NCBI RefSeq assembly: GCF_013618865.1
Contig: NZ_JABSOE010000024.1
Coordinates: forward strand, 1 to 61,033
Length of the DNA stretch: 61,033 bases
Source of the DNA: Phocaeicola faecicola
GTDB taxonomy: Bacteria > Bacteroidota > Bacteroidia > Bacteroidales > Bacteroidaceae
Reading direction: 5' to 3'
The notes below the pieces were generated by a model. That model saw only the letters and a list, made by a program, of their open reading frames with translations. It was not told the DNA's origin and did no database searches. Of the stretch, positions 27,637-37,154 are shown one piece after another. A program made the translations under genes and the position numbers. Each line of letters begins with the position of its first letter. Position 1 is the first letter of the stretch.

Positions 27637-28467
27637 TCAATAATAATCGACAGAGAAAAATATTGGAAGTATGCGGTCGGACGCATTCATTTGGCTGAAA
27701 AACGCATCTAAAGCCTTTTCATGATGACTAAGACTGATGCCGTTTACAAAGAAATTACCATTGACAATTACTTCATTCCACTTTTCCGAATCCTCCTTCA
27801 TCAGTCTCTCCAGATAAGCCTCAGTGACTGACAGAGGAGGCAAATCAGATTCTATAATAAGTTGAGCCCATCTTCCCCAATAAATAGTCTGTACATACAC
27901 TCGCCTATCTGACTGGTTTTCCGGAAAGTATTTTTGAGGAATATACGAACAGAAAGGAGATATATAATACTCTGCAAAAAATATCGTTTTATACGGATAT
28001 GAACTTTTGTTCTTCTCGTAGAAAGAACGAATATACTCTGTTGCGGAGGAATCTGTCACATTATATTGTCCGAAAGCATAATAAGTGAAAAGTACTCCAT
28101 CTTTGTTCCTTTCTTGAAACTCAACAGACTGAAAAGCCTCAGCAGTTGCTTTTTGAAACGCCTTACGATTGGCACCTCCGATAATTTTAGAAATATGACA
28201 TGCTGGCTTAAAGTCAAAAATATAATAGACAGTATCTTCTACTAAACATGAACTCTGAACATTACCATTTTTAAAATCATGAAGACTTCCGGTTAGCAAA
28301 GGAACTATATTATCAGTTGAATACCAATAAATATTATCCGGTAAATTGCCGGATTGATAAGAGCCACCAGAAGAAGATGTATCCGGAGAAGATACAGGAT
28401 CCATATCTGCCTTGCATGAAAGAAGGATGGAAACTAATACTAATAGAATCGTTCTTATATTCATCAT
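27637..28467 (-). CDS. Lipoprotein resembling the central part of a cholesterol-dependent cytolysin
   Basis: A 276-residue protein with a lipoprotein signal (SILLSC, Cys 18) and a Ser/Gly-rich tether. Residues about 190-208 (VYVQTIYWGRWAQLIIESD) resemble the VxYGRxxYxxLE strand of thiol-activated cytolysins. The next segment (WNEVIVNGN, near 230) matches the place of their TAVVLGG strand, and ILPIFFSVDYY the place of PISYTSxF. The protein then stops, where full cytolysins continue with a second membrane hairpin and domain 4. The match is by eye and partial, so it may be a truncated cytolysin, a regulator or unrelated. The gene is AT-rich and follows a LuxR-type regulator gene on the same strand. 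Confidence 0.45.
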   Translation of the reverse strand: MMNIRTILLVLVSILLSCKADMDPVSSPDTSSSGGSYQSGNLPDNIYWYSTDNIVPLLTGSLHDFKNGNVQSSCLVEDTVYYIFDFKPACHISKIIGGANRKAFQKATAEAFQSVEFQERNKDGVLFTYYAFGQYNVTDSSATEYIRSFYEKNKSSYPYKTIFFAEYYISPFCSYIPQKYFPENQSDRRVYVQTIYWGRWAQLIIESDLPPLSVTEAYLERLMKEDSEKWNEVIVNGNFFVNGISLSHHEKALDAFFSQMNASDRILPIFFSVDYY

Positions 28468-28478
28468 CGTACAATATG

Positions 28479-28486
28479 CAAAAATG
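28479..28486 (-). promoter_or_regulatory. Possible -7 element for the cytolysin-like gene
   Basis: CATTTTTG on the minus strand has one mismatch to TAnnTTTG, 11 bases before the ATG. A GGGAA-N6-TTCCC dyad lies about 60 bases upstream of the predicted start. Confidence 0.35.
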
Positions 28487-28523
28487 TTTTTTATTCTCGA
28501 GCCAAACAGTCATCATCAATTTC

Positions 28524-28540
28524 AGGGAACAAAAATTCCC
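28524..28540. promoter_or_regulatory. GGGAA-N6-TTCCC dyad upstream of the cytolysin-like gene
   Basis: AGGGAA at 28524-28529 and TTCCC at 28536-28540 form a symmetrical candidate operator. Related half-sites occur upstream of the DUF4476 gene (26329-26355) and at 9-35. Confidence 0.4.
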
Positions 28541-28605
28541 ATAAGATTACCCATACAAGTTTTATTGCCTTCCTCCGTTTTTGCCGAAGAAGTACACATT
28601 ACACT

Positions 28606-29256
28606 TCAAACTTGAACCAACCTCATCCGAATTGCTTTCACAACCAGCTCTACGGCATTTCGAGCTTCAAGCTTCAACATAAGACTCTTCCGGTGCGACT
28701 CGACTGTATTAACCGACACGTGCAAACGCTCCGCAATTTCCCGAGTCTGCATGCCAGCCGCTATTTCCCTCAGTACGTCTTTCTCCCGCTGCGTTAGCCA
28801 CGTACTGCACTCGGTCATACCCTTCTTTCTTTTACTCAACCGCAATTCAAATTCCTCAAACTTCTGAGAAAAGTATCTGCCTCCCTGTAACACTACTCTC
28901 ACTGCTTTCGTCAGTTCAGAAACATCACCAGATTTAAGAACAACTCCATTCAAATCCAACTGCAAAGCTTCCTTAATTACCCAAGGTTCTCCATGCATCA
29001 TACTCACAATAATACGTGCTGACGGATATGACCGGCGAATTTGCCTCAATAGGGTAAGATTCTCCATCTCTGGAAGTTCAACATCCAAAAAATATAAATC
29101 AAAACTTTGCAGTCCATGCATTGAAAGCACTTCATTTCCAGACGAAGCAATACATACCTTTCCTATCTCTGGCATTTTTGCAATGACAGATTGAAGACCT
29201 TGCAAAATCAAGGCATGATTATCAGTCAATAAAACTGTAGCCTTTTTATCACCCAT
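28606..29256 (-). CDS. NarL/LuxR-family response regulator
   Basis: A 216-residue protein. The receiver domain (residues 1-125) has the phosphoacceptor Asp 58 in YFLDVELPE, the acidic Asp 12 in TDNHAL and a Lys in VVLKSGD. The DNA-binding domain has LTQREKDVLREIAAGM and VSVNTVESHRKSLMLKL, the LuxR-type helix-turn-helix. It is encoded 131 bases after the TPR histidine kinase, its evident partner, and upstream of the cytolysin-like gene. It is intact although the kinase is interrupted. The targets are unknown. Confidence 0.92.
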   Translation of the reverse strand: MGDKKATVLLTDNHALILQGLQSVIAKMPEIGKVCIASSGNEVLSMHGLQSFDLYFLDVELPEMENLTLLRQIRRSYPSARIIVSMMHGEPWVIKEALQLDLNGVVLKSGDVSELTKAVRVVLQGGRYFSQKFEEFELRLSKRKKGMTECSTWLTQREKDVLREIAAGMQTREIAERLHVSVNTVESHRKSLMLKLEARNAVELVVKAIRMRLVQV

Positions 29257-29387
29257 TCAATCTTCTTGTTTAGTCAGACATCTACTCCGGAATAAAAATC
29301 CTTCTCTCAACCTGTCAGTCTCTTTTAGTTTTTACAAAGGAAAACAGTTTTAATGAAAGCACCTTCACCGAAAACCGTGATTTTCTC

Positions 29388-31307
29388 CTATTTTTTCTCC
29401 GATGCACACAAATCTACCCACACACTGACAGATATTTCTTTTTCAGTATTCAGTTCATATCGTCCATGAATCATTTTCAGGCGGTCTTCCATCGTGCGCA
29501 GACCGATGCCCCCGGAAACTTCCGATCCTGCGTTCTTCCATTCCCCGGCATAAGAGAATGTCAACTTCAGCATCCGGTCTCCTTCGCTCATTTCCACAAA
29601 AATTTCAGAAGCAGTTCCATGCTTCAGGGCATTGCTGCACAACTCCTGTACGATACGGTAAATCTCATAACTCACTTCCTCCGCTATCGTATGCCATCCG
29701 TGCTGGGTCTGTGACAGATAATGCACCTGCAGTCCTGCCTGTTTTTCTATCTTGGCAAAATAATAAGACAACATTTCATCCAGGTCAGTCAACTGAAAAT
29801 CTGGGGGCATCATTTCGTGCGACAACGTCCTTACCCCGTTACGGATTTCATCCAGCATGCCGATAATCTTCTGCTTTACCGAAGCGTCCAGGCCACTTCT
29901 TTCCAGTTGCATACTGGCCCCCAGCAAATCACTGCACACCCCGTCGTGCAAGTCTTTCGCAATGCGTTTTCGCTCGTTCTCCAGTCCTTCGATATACCGC
30001 CTGACAGATACCAGTTCCGACTCCTTTTTCCATAACCTGCGCTTGTGCTGCCAGACAAAGAATCCCGCCAGCAGGAGAAAGACAGAGAGTCCCAGATAAA
30101 TCGTCAGCCTCAGTTTCTGCGCATTCTGTTCAACCTGTTCTTTTTCAAGCCGAGAAATCTTCAGTTCCTTGGCACTCAAATCCAGTTTGGCACTCAGTTC
30201 CGACATTTCCTGATTCCGCTCCACGTTCCTGACAGAATCCCTGTACGCATATGCATCCTGAAGATGACGGAAGGCCTCCTTGTAATTCTGCAAACCCTCA
30301 TAATTCCGGGCCAGAAGAATATGGTACGGCTCATAAGATATCTGTGCCACCATTTCCTTATGTGTCAGCAGCAACTCCAGGCTTTTCCGGTAATCTCCCA
30401 TCCAGTTGAGCAGACTGGCCTGAACCCCCATAAACTCCAGTGCCGTAGGACTTCCGGGAGGAATACTGGCATACAACTGTTCTCCCTTCTGCAAGTAGAG
30501 ACGTGCCGAATCCTTCTTGCCCCACAACTGATATGTACTCAGCAGCGGACTCAGTGAACTCATGGCCAGCAAAGGCTGGTTTTCGGCAATGGCATTCTCC
30601 ACGTTCTCCCTCAACACCGCAGCCGATTCCGGAAACTTCTTCAGCCGGGCATATGCCGAACCAATCAGAATCCGTGCATACTGTTCGGTAGACCAGTCGT
30701 TCGCCTCGGCTGCATACTGAGCCTACAGCTTACCGTTCGTAAGCGACTCTTCGTATCTGCCGTCTGCATGAAACATCGCACCTATATTATAATAAATGGA
30801 AGACAACGTGCTCAAGTCACCTGCTTTCTTCGCCAGATCTGTAGCCAGGTTATAATAGTATAAGGTTGAATCCCCCATTCCCAGTTTCCTGTAAACCACC
30901 CCAAGTCCCATATGTACGGCCGCTTCAAACTCGTAATCCCGCTCCTCAAGTCGCGGAAGATGACACAACAGCTGAAAATATTTCGATTTGGCCTTGTCAA
31001 AATCTCCGGTTACATAGTCATGAGTAGCCGCAGTATTGAACAGATAAAGATAGGCCTTATCCGTAAAATCGGGTTCCGGATACAATTCCATTCCCTTTTC
31101 CAGATAATAAGAAGATGAGTCCCAGTTCAAGGTTTCATAAATACTGCTGAGATTCTGATATATCTCCAGCATTTTACGCGAGTCTCCCCCTTTCTGCCGA
31201 AGAGAAGACAGTTCAAGCTTCAGGCTGTCTATTTCGGAGACATCAGCCTGTACGGAAAGAGCTGCCAGACACAAAGCGCCCGCTAAAAAAATCGATTTCG
31301 TTTTCAT
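29388..31307 (-). pseudogene. TPR sensor histidine kinase split by an in-frame amber codon
   Basis: One 640-codon frame runs from the ATG at 31307 to the stop at 29388, broken only by TAG at 30723-30725. The 5' part (194 residues) has a signal peptide and TPR-like repeats. The 3' part continues in the same frame with more TPR, a transmembrane helix and a HisKA_3 H-box (ERKRIAKDLHDG, phospho-His) followed by an HATPase domain. The TAG follows AAG CTG and could be a single CAG to TAG change. A GTG at 30617 could restart translation and make a 409-residue kinase without most of the sensor. The ATPase G1 box, normally DxGxG, reads SYAGEW, so ATP binding may also be weak. Real nonsense mutation, sequencing error and readthrough are all possible. 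Confidence 0.85.
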
Positions 31308-31382
31308 GGATATGTAGATTATGTAGATAATGTTAACGGCTTCCCCTATAAAAGCCGGATTTTTGTCTTTATTTTTCCCATC

Positions 31383-31390
31383 CAAATATA
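31383..31390 (-). promoter_or_regulatory. -7 element for the TPR histidine kinase
   Basis: TATATTTG on the minus strand lies 75 bases upstream of the ATG at 31307 and downstream of an in-frame ATG at 31427, which favours the 31307 start. Confidence 0.55.
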
Positions 31391-31495
31391 CGAAAAGGCA
31401 GTCAAAAAACGAGGCAGATTTGCACAAAATACTAATTTTCGATTCAGACTGTGCTCATTATCTACTTTTTATTCGGTTATTCCACCGTTTTTCTA

Positions 31496-31503
31496 TATTT
31501 TTG
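31496..31503 (+). promoter_or_regulatory. -7 element for valS
   Basis: TATTTTTG, 47 bases upstream of the ATG at 31551; TTCG about 20 bases further upstream is a partial -33 box. Confidence 0.5.
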
Positions 31504-31550
31504 CATCCAATATTTCATTAAAGAATCATATTTAAACAAGTTATAATAAA

Positions 31551-34196
31551 ATGGAATTAGCAAGTAAGTATAACCCCGCTGACGTGGAGGGAAAATGGTA
31601 CCAGTATTGGCTGGACAACAAACTTTTCAGTTCTAAACCTGACGGACGTGAACCTTACACCGTCGTCATTCCGCCGCCAAACGTGACCGGAGTGCTCCAC
31701 ATGGGACACATGCTAAACAATACCATTCAGGATATTCTGGTACGTCGTGCCCGTATGACAGGAAAAAATGCCTGCTGGGTACCGGGTACAGACCATGCAT
31801 CTATCGCAACCGAAGCTAAGGTTGTCAACAAACTGGCTCAACAGGGCATCAAGAAAACCGACCTGACCCGCGAAGAATTCCTGAAACATGCCTGGGCATG
31901 GACAGAAGAACACGGAGGCATCATTCTGAAGCAGTTGCGTCGTCTGGGAGCATCGTGCGACTGGGACCGTACAGCGTTTACCATGGACGAGACACGCAGC
32001 AAGAGCGTTATCAAGGTGTTTGTTGACCTGTACAACAAAGGTCTCATCTACCGTGGCGTACGTATGGTAAACTGGGACCCGAAAGCCCTGACAGCGCTGA
32101 GTGACGAAGAAGTAATTTACAAGGAAGAGCACAGCAAGTTGTATTACCTGCGCTATAAAGTAGAGGGAGATGCCGAAGGACGCTACGCTGTAGTTGCCAC
32201 TACCCGTCCGGAAACCATCATGGGAGATACTGCCATGTGTATCAACCCGAACGACCCGAAGAACGAATGGCTGAAGGGCAAGAAGGTCATTGTTCCGCTG
32301 GTAAACCGTGTCATCCCGGTAATTGAAGACGAATATGTAGACATCGAATTCGGTACCGGCTGTCTGAAGGTGACTCCGGCCCACGATGTAAACGACTATA
32401 TGCTGGGAGAAAAATACAACCTGCAAAGCATTGATATCTTCAACGACAACGGTACCATCAGTGAGGCTGCCGGCATGTACGTAGGAATGGACCGTTTTGA
32501 TGTACGTGAACAGATTGAAAAGGACCTGGCTGCAGCCGGCCTGCTTGAAAAAGTAGAAGCCTATACCAACAAGGTAGGATTCTCAGAACGTACCAACGTA
32601 GCCATCGAACCGAAACTGTCTATGCAGTGGTTCCTGCGCATGCAGCATTTTGCCGACATGGCTCTTCCTCCGGTAATGAACGATGAACTGAAGTTCTATC
32701 CGGCCAAATACAAGAACACCTACCGTCACTGGATGGAGAACATCAAGGACTGGTGTATCAGCCGTCAGTTGTGGTGGGGACACCGTATTCCGGCATACTT
32801 CCTTCCGGAAGGCGGATTTGTAGTTGCCGAAACTGCAGAAGAAGCCCTGAAACTGGCTCAGGAAAAGACCGGAAACAAGGACCTGAAGGTAAGCGACCTG
32901 CGTCAGGACGACGACTGTCTGGATACCTGGTTCTCTTCATGGCTGTGGCCTATCTCACTGTTCGACGGTATCAACCATCCGGAAAACAATGAAGAACTGA
33001 AGTATTACTATCCGACTGCCGACCTGGTAACCGGACCGGATATCATCTTCTTCTGGGTAGCCCGCATGATCATGGCCGGATACGAATACATGGGCGACAT
33101 GCCGTTCAAGAACGTATACTTCACAGGTATCGTACGCGACAAGATCGGACGCAAGATGTCCAAGTCACTCGGTAACTCACCTGACCCGCTGGATCTGATC
33201 GACCAGTACGGAGCCGACGGTGTACGTATGGGTATGATGCTGGCCGCTCCTGCCGGAAACGACATCCTGTTTGACGACGCGCTGTGCGAACAGGGAAGAA
33301 ACTTCAACAACAAGATCTGGAATGCTTTCCGTCTGGTGAAAGGATGGCAGGTAGCCGATATCGAACAGCCGGCTTATGCCGAAATGGCTGTCAAATGGTT
33401 CGAAAGCCTGCTGGTTAAAGTATCTGCCGAAATCAGCGACCTGTTCAGCAAATACCGTCTGAGCGAAGCCCTGATGCTGGTTTACAAGTTGTTCTGGGAT
33501 GAATTCTCAAGCTGGTACCTGGAAATGGTGAAACCGGCTTACGGACAGCCTATCGACCGGAAGACTTACGAAGCTACCCTGCATTTCTTCGATGTACTGC
33601 TGCGTCAGCTGCATCCGTTCATGCCGTTCATTACAGAAGAGTTGTGGCAGCACATTTACGACCGCAAGGAAGGTGAGAGCATCATGACAGCACAGATTGA
33701 GAAGTACGACGACTGCGATCTGGCAGCTGCTACTGAACTGTGCAATGTATTCGAACAGCTGAAGGAAGTCATCTCAGGTATCCGTAACATCCGCCTGCAG
33801 AAGAACATCGCACAGAAAGAAGTGCTGGAAATGTTCGTCCTGGGTGAAGACACCAGTCTGATGGCTTATGCGGAAATCATCAAGAAAATGGGCAACCTGT
33901 CGAATGTAACTGTGGTAACCAGCAAACCGGAAGGAGCCGCTTCCTTCATGGTCAGAACCACAGAATATTTCATTCCGTTGGGCAACCTGATTGACGTAGA
34001 AGAAGAGCTGAAGAAACTGGAAGCCGACCTGAAATATCAGGAAGGATTCTTGCAGAGCGTATTGAAAAAACTCAGCAACGAGAAATTCGTCAGCAAGGCT
34101 CCGGCCAACGTCATCGAGATGGAACGCAAGAAACAATCGGATGCAGAGACTAAGATCGCTGCCCTGAAAGAAAGTATTGCTGCCTTGAAGAAATAA
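31551..34196 (+). CDS. valS: Valyl-tRNA synthetase
   Basis: An 881-residue class I aminoacyl-tRNA synthetase. The HIGH motif appears as [10 protein letters not shown] (near residue 49) and the KMSKS motif as [14 protein letters not shown] (near 535). The editing domain lies between ([13 protein letters not shown]). The C-terminal coiled coil (about 815-881, Lys/Glu/Leu-rich) is the tRNA-binding arm typical of ValRS. It charges tRNA-Val in the cytoplasm. It stands alone with its own promoter and terminator. Confidence 0.98.
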   Translation: MELASKYNPADVEGKWYQYWLDNKLFSSKPDGREPYTVVIPPPNVTGVLHMGHMLNNTIQDILVRRARMTGKNACWVPGTDHASIATEAKVVNKLAQQGIKKTDLTREEFLKHAWAWTEEHGGIILKQLRRLGASCDWDRTAFTMDETRSKSVIKVFVDLYNKGLIYRGVRMVNWDPKALTALSDEEVIYKEEHSKLYYLRYKVEGDAEGRYAVVATTRPETIMGDTAMCINPNDPKNEWLKGKKVIVPLVNRVIPVIEDEYVDIEFGTGCLKVTPAHDVNDYMLGEKYNLQSIDIFNDNGTISEAAGMYVGMDRFDVREQIEKDLAAAGLLEKVEAYTNKVGFSERTNVAIEPKLSMQWFLRMQHFADMALPPVMNDELKFYPAKYKNTYRHWMENIKDWCISRQLWWGHRIPAYFLPEGGFVVAETAEEALKLAQEKTGNKDLKVSDLRQDDDCLDTWFSSWLWPISLFDGINHPENNEELKYYYPTADLVTGPDIIFFWVARMIMAGYEYMGDMPFKNVYFTGIVRDKIGRKMSKSLGNSPDPLDLIDQYGADGVRMGMMLAAPAGNDILFDDALCEQGRNFNNKIWNAFRLVKGWQVADIEQPAYAEMAVKWFESLLVKVSAEISDLFSKYRLSEALMLVYKLFWDEFSSWYLEMVKPAYGQPIDRKTYEATLHFFDVLLRQLHPFMPFITEELWQHIYDRKEGESIMTAQIEKYDDCDLAAATELCNVFEQLKEVISGIRNIRLQKNIAQKEVLEMFVLGEDTSLMAYAEIIKKMGNLSNVTVVTSKPEGAASFMVRTTEYFIPLGNLIDVEEELKKLEADLKYQEGFLQSVLKKLSNEKFVSKAPANVIEMERKKQSDAETKIAALKESIAALKK

Positions 34197-34216
34197 GCAA
34201 TCACATCCAATAACAT

Positions 34217-34259
34217 TAAGAGCTGCAACCGTATCTTACGATTGCAGCTCTTTTGTTTT
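34217..34259 (+). terminator. Terminator of valS
   Basis: AAGAGCTGCAACCG and CGATTGCAGCTCTT form a stem with one mismatch, followed by TTGTTTT. Confidence 0.8.
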
Positions 34260-34326
34260 CTGTATATTTCCCGGACAGGGACACAAGAAAAATCATTCAT
34301 TTGTCACATCTTCCGGCCGGCATTAC

Positions 34327-35325
34327 TCAACGCTGGTGCTTCAGTTTGACGATTTCTCCCAATTCGGGCATCAGTATCTCCATTCCCCGCTTCTTCGCCT
34401 CAGCGGCAAATACATGCGGCGGATCGAACAAGGGTTCATCCGACAAGTCAAAAGTTCCATAATGCATCGGAATCGTTACATGCGCATGCATGTCTGCCGA
34501 AGCCGTCAGCGCATCATACGGAGAAATGTGATTCGGCTTCATGAACCAGCGGGGTTTGTAGGCACCGATTCCCACCATGCAATAGTCGATGTGCGGAAAC
34601 ATCTCCGGCAACTCCGAGAAATGATGCGCATAGCCCGTATCCCCACTGTTATAGATGGTTATTCCATCGGCCTCAATCATGAACGCTCCCCACAGACGCT
34701 CTCCTCCGTCGCTCACCCCGCGCTTGCTCCAATGCTGGGCAGGAAGAAAAGTCAGCGACAGTCCCTCGTCCTTCCACTGCTGGTACCACGCAGCCTCAAT
34801 CACCTCCATCGACGGGAACCAGCCCTTGATCAGTGCCCCGGTTCCGATTCCACAGAAGAGTTTCATCTGAGGATTCATTTCCACCAGACGTGCCACACTC
34901 GGTTTGTCCAGATGGTCAAAATGATCGTGACTGATCAGCAGGTAGTCAATCTGCTGAAACGCCGAGACATTGGCCGGAAAACGGCTGCGCCGGCGGACAA
35001 AAGGAATACTGTCGAAAACCGGATCGATCATGAAACGCTTTCCTCCCAACTGAAGGAAAAAAGAATTATGTCCCAGCCAGATCAGTGAATTTCCTACCAC
35101 ATGATCCAGCGAATGCAGGAAATGCACCTGCGGATTCCATTTGATCATTTTTTTCTCCTTCCGCTGGGGATTCGGAGAAAAACGCCATTTCAGCACACTG
35201 CCTACCCCCGGCTTCCAGCGATGCTGACGGTTAAAGAAACGCCCGCCGGCAGTCGGATTCCCCCTCCAACGCGGATTGACCGTATGCAAACGGTCGTTTT
35301 TACGGAAAACTATTCGCTCACCCAT
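34327..35325 (-). CDS. MBL-fold hydrolase, NAPE-PLD-like
   Basis: A protein of about 332 residues from the ATG at 35325. The metallo-beta-lactamase metal motif is HDHFDHLD, preceded by WLGHNSFFLQLGGKRFMIDP. Further ligands are the His of LPAQHWSKRG, Asp in NSGDTGY and His in IPMHYGTFD. The GHNS-to-AQHWS pattern is that of N-acylphosphatidylethanolamine phospholipase D-like and UlaG-like enzymes. It probably hydrolyses a phosphodiester or lactone; the substrate is unknown. The in-frame ATG at 35373 would add an unlikely tail. Confidence 0.8.
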   Translation of the reverse strand: MGERIVFRKNDRLHTVNPRWRGNPTAGGRFFNRQHRWKPGVGSVLKWRFSPNPQRKEKKMIKWNPQVHFLHSLDHVVGNSLIWLGHNSFFLQLGGKRFMIDPVFDSIPFVRRRSRFPANVSAFQQIDYLLISHDHFDHLDKPSVARLVEMNPQMKLFCGIGTGALIKGWFPSMEVIEAAWYQQWKDEGLSLTFLPAQHWSKRGVSDGGERLWGAFMIEADGITIYNSGDTGYAHHFSELPEMFPHIDYCMVGIGAYKPRWFMKPNHISPYDALTASADMHAHVTIPMHYGTFDLSDEPLFDPPHVFAAEAKKRGMEILMPELGEIVKLKHQR

Positions 35326-35349
35326 AATTCTGCTGCAATAATTTATCTG

Positions 35350-35397
35350 AAAACAACAGAAGTCTATAAACACCTCCCAAGATGCTTATAGACTTCC
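35350..35397 (-). terminator. Terminator of the acidic unknown gene
   Basis: GAAGTCTATAA and TTATAGACTTC form a perfect 11-bp stem; the minus strand continues with TGTTGTTTT. Confidence 0.65.
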
Positions 35398-35424
35398 GCT
35401 TTATCTTAATCTCCCAATAGCCGA

Positions 35425-35880
35425 TTATTCCTTTTCCAACAGATTTTTCAGGAAATCATCCAATTCCTGATCCAAACCTTTCAGAAGTTCTCCGTCCAGC
35501 AGCAATGTATCCTCATCGTCTACCAACATCAGTTCTGACACCGTCTCCTTGTCGTCATCCACCAATACAAAAGAGTAAGGCTTCAGCAGACATACCTTGT
35601 CCAACATTCCTCCTTCTCTCAACGTTTCAATTTCAGAACGGAGAACCCCTTCCACTTCGGTATAGAATTCATCACTCTCATAATTTACCCATTCATCAAT
35701 AATCGTACGCGCCAATTCCTGGTCATCGTCATCAAAGATAATGAGTTCACCACTGTCTGACTTAGGCAGCAAGTGAATATCAGTCACTACGGAACGTTCA
35801 TCTCCTGACACGAATCCGCAAAGAGCTTCTCTCAATGCCGTCTGAATGGAAGAGCGTGAATTTTCACTTATATTCATCAT
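35425..35880 (-). CDS. Acidic protein of unknown function
   Basis: A 151-residue cytoplasmic protein without signal peptide or membrane segment. It is strikingly acidic (runs such as FDDDDQELA, VDDDKETV, VDDEDTLLLDGELL) with a helical C-terminus. I recognise no domain. A TACATTTG -7 element lies 24 bases upstream, and a hairpin terminator follows, so it appears to be a single-gene transcript. The charge could suit a chaperone-like or DNA-mimic role, but that is speculation. Confidence 0.6.
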   Translation of the reverse strand: MMNISENSRSSIQTALREALCGFVSGDERSVVTDIHLLPKSDSGELIIFDDDDQELARTIIDEWVNYESDEFYTEVEGVLRSEIETLREGGMLDKVCLLKPYSFVLVDDDKETVSELMLVDDEDTLLLDGELLKGLDQELDDFLKNLLEKE

Positions 35881-35903
35881 GCTATTTTATTTTTTTGTTA
35901 CTT

Positions 35904-35911
35904 CAAATGTA
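35904..35911 (-). promoter_or_regulatory. -7 element for the acidic unknown gene
   Basis: TACATTTG on the minus strand, 24 bases before the ATG at 35880, with CTTG about 18 bases upstream as a partial -33 box. Confidence 0.5.
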
Positions 35912-35941
35912 CAAAAAAAATCATTCCTACAAGCTATAATC

Positions 35942-36925
35942 CTAAAATTTGTTTTGAAAACGGCCCATTTGCGTGTTCAGATACATCAAGTCCCTGGTCC
36001 GCTGTTCCAGCTGAGATTCATAAAACTTTACGATGCGCTCTTCGTCACTGCCTGTGTCAATCAGGGCCCGGGATTTTTTCAACCAGTTCAGTGCCTCCTG
36101 CAAGTCTCCCAGCATCTCATTTCCCAAAGCCAGGTTGAAGGCTGCACGGAATTTCATGCCCTTGGCTTTTGACCGGTCGTACAACAACTTCCACTGCTCA
36201 CAGGCCTGTTCCCAGTTGTGCTCCTTCACATACACACCCGCATCACGCATCTCCACCGTACCTCCGTTATAATAAAGACGGTCAGCCGTAGTCCAATATG
36301 GAACCATCTGACGGCACAGACCGGCTACAGCCATCCGGGTTCCTTCTTCCAGCAGTTGTTTGTCCGATGAAAGCATCTGAATGTCATAGTCGGCACTGTC
36401 GGCCACTGACAAGACCTGTACCGGAGCCATACGGGAAGGCACATACACACTGGCCACCGACTTTACCTGCATGCGCAGCACCGGCCAGGGAGCAGCCAGG
36501 CCCGGATAATAGACTTCCTCCTTACGGGTATGCACCGACACCCGGTCAAGCGAAAAAATCAGATCGGCATCCAGCCCTTCCGCCAGTCGCGCGACCTCCG
36601 GCTGTGAGAACGATGCAGCCCCGTTTGCCGGATGCACCACCGAATCACAAATCATCACCTGATCGAAATACTTGGAGTCTGCCAGGGCCCCTGCCAGCAT
36701 TTCCGCCGATTTCTTACCCGGAGCGTCCAGGTCACCCAGTGTAATGATTCCCGGTTTTCTGTACTCCGGAGTCTCCGGCATATTATTGACTACCGCTACA
36801 TGACTGATGGATTCCGGATAACTAATCTTAGTCGGATTCAGCTGGTCGAATGAAAGAACTTCCAGCGAAGTGCAGGAGGTCAGTACCCCCATCCATACCG
36901 CAAAACAAAATACATATGCTTTCAT
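35942..36925 (-). CDS. DUF6340-like lipoprotein with TPR-like C-terminus
   Basis: A 327-residue protein with a lipobox (GVLTSC, Cys 18). The first two thirds form an alpha/beta domain with ISHVAVVNNMPET, LAGALADSKYFDQVMICDS and GLDADLIFSLDRVSV, which I associate with the DUF6340 family. The last third carries TPR-like helices (WEQACEQWKLLYD, AAFNLALGNEMLGDLQEALNW). It probably faces the periplasm or outer membrane. Function unknown; envelope stress or assembly is only a guess. Confidence 0.65.
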   Translation of the reverse strand: MKAYVFCFAVWMGVLTSCTSLEVLSFDQLNPTKISYPESISHVAVVNNMPETPEYRKPGIITLGDLDAPGKKSAEMLAGALADSKYFDQVMICDSVVHPANGAASFSQPEVARLAEGLDADLIFSLDRVSVHTRKEEVYYPGLAAPWPVLRMQVKSVASVYVPSRMAPVQVLSVADSADYDIQMLSSDKQLLEEGTRMAVAGLCRQMVPYWTTADRLYYNGGTVEMRDAGVYVKEHNWEQACEQWKLLYDRSKAKGMKFRAAFNLALGNEMLGDLQEALNWLKKSRALIDTGSDEERIVKFYESQLEQRTRDLMYLNTQMGRFQNKF

Positions 36926-36945
36926 AACTCTTCTTTGATTACCAA

Positions 36946-36953
36946 CAAAGGTA
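36946..36953 (-). promoter_or_regulatory. -7 element for the DUF6340-like gene
   Basis: TACCTTTG on the minus strand, 21 bases before the ATG. Confidence 0.5.
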
Positions 36954-37084
36954 ATGATTTTTGTGAAATATCAGTCCCGTTTTACTTACAGCGCCATATA
37001 TTTTCAAGAAAGCTAACCAAATATCAGATAAATTATGGAAAATTACCGGACAGCCCGATACTGACTTATTTCCCCTCTCCCCTA

Positions 37085-37133
37085 AAAGAAAAATCTCCCT
37101 CCAAACCCTCTTGAAGGATCTGGAAGGAGATTG
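37085..37133 (-). terminator. Terminator of secA
   Basis: AATCTCCTTCCA pairs with TGGAGGGAGATT (one mismatch) on the minus strand, followed by TTTCTTTT. Confidence 0.75.
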
Positions 37134-37154
37134 ATAAGAAATTCAGTCGCCGAC

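Noticed and set aside
30723..30725. TAG as a pyrrolysine or other recoded codon
   Set aside because: No recoding machinery is visible here and the site is inside a TPR region with no need for a special residue; a nonsense change or sequencing error is simpler.
27637..31307. Complete toxin-immunity or secretion system at the AT-richer locus
   Set aside because: Only a lipoprotein, a regulator and a broken kinase are present; no secretion apparatus or second toxin component was seen.
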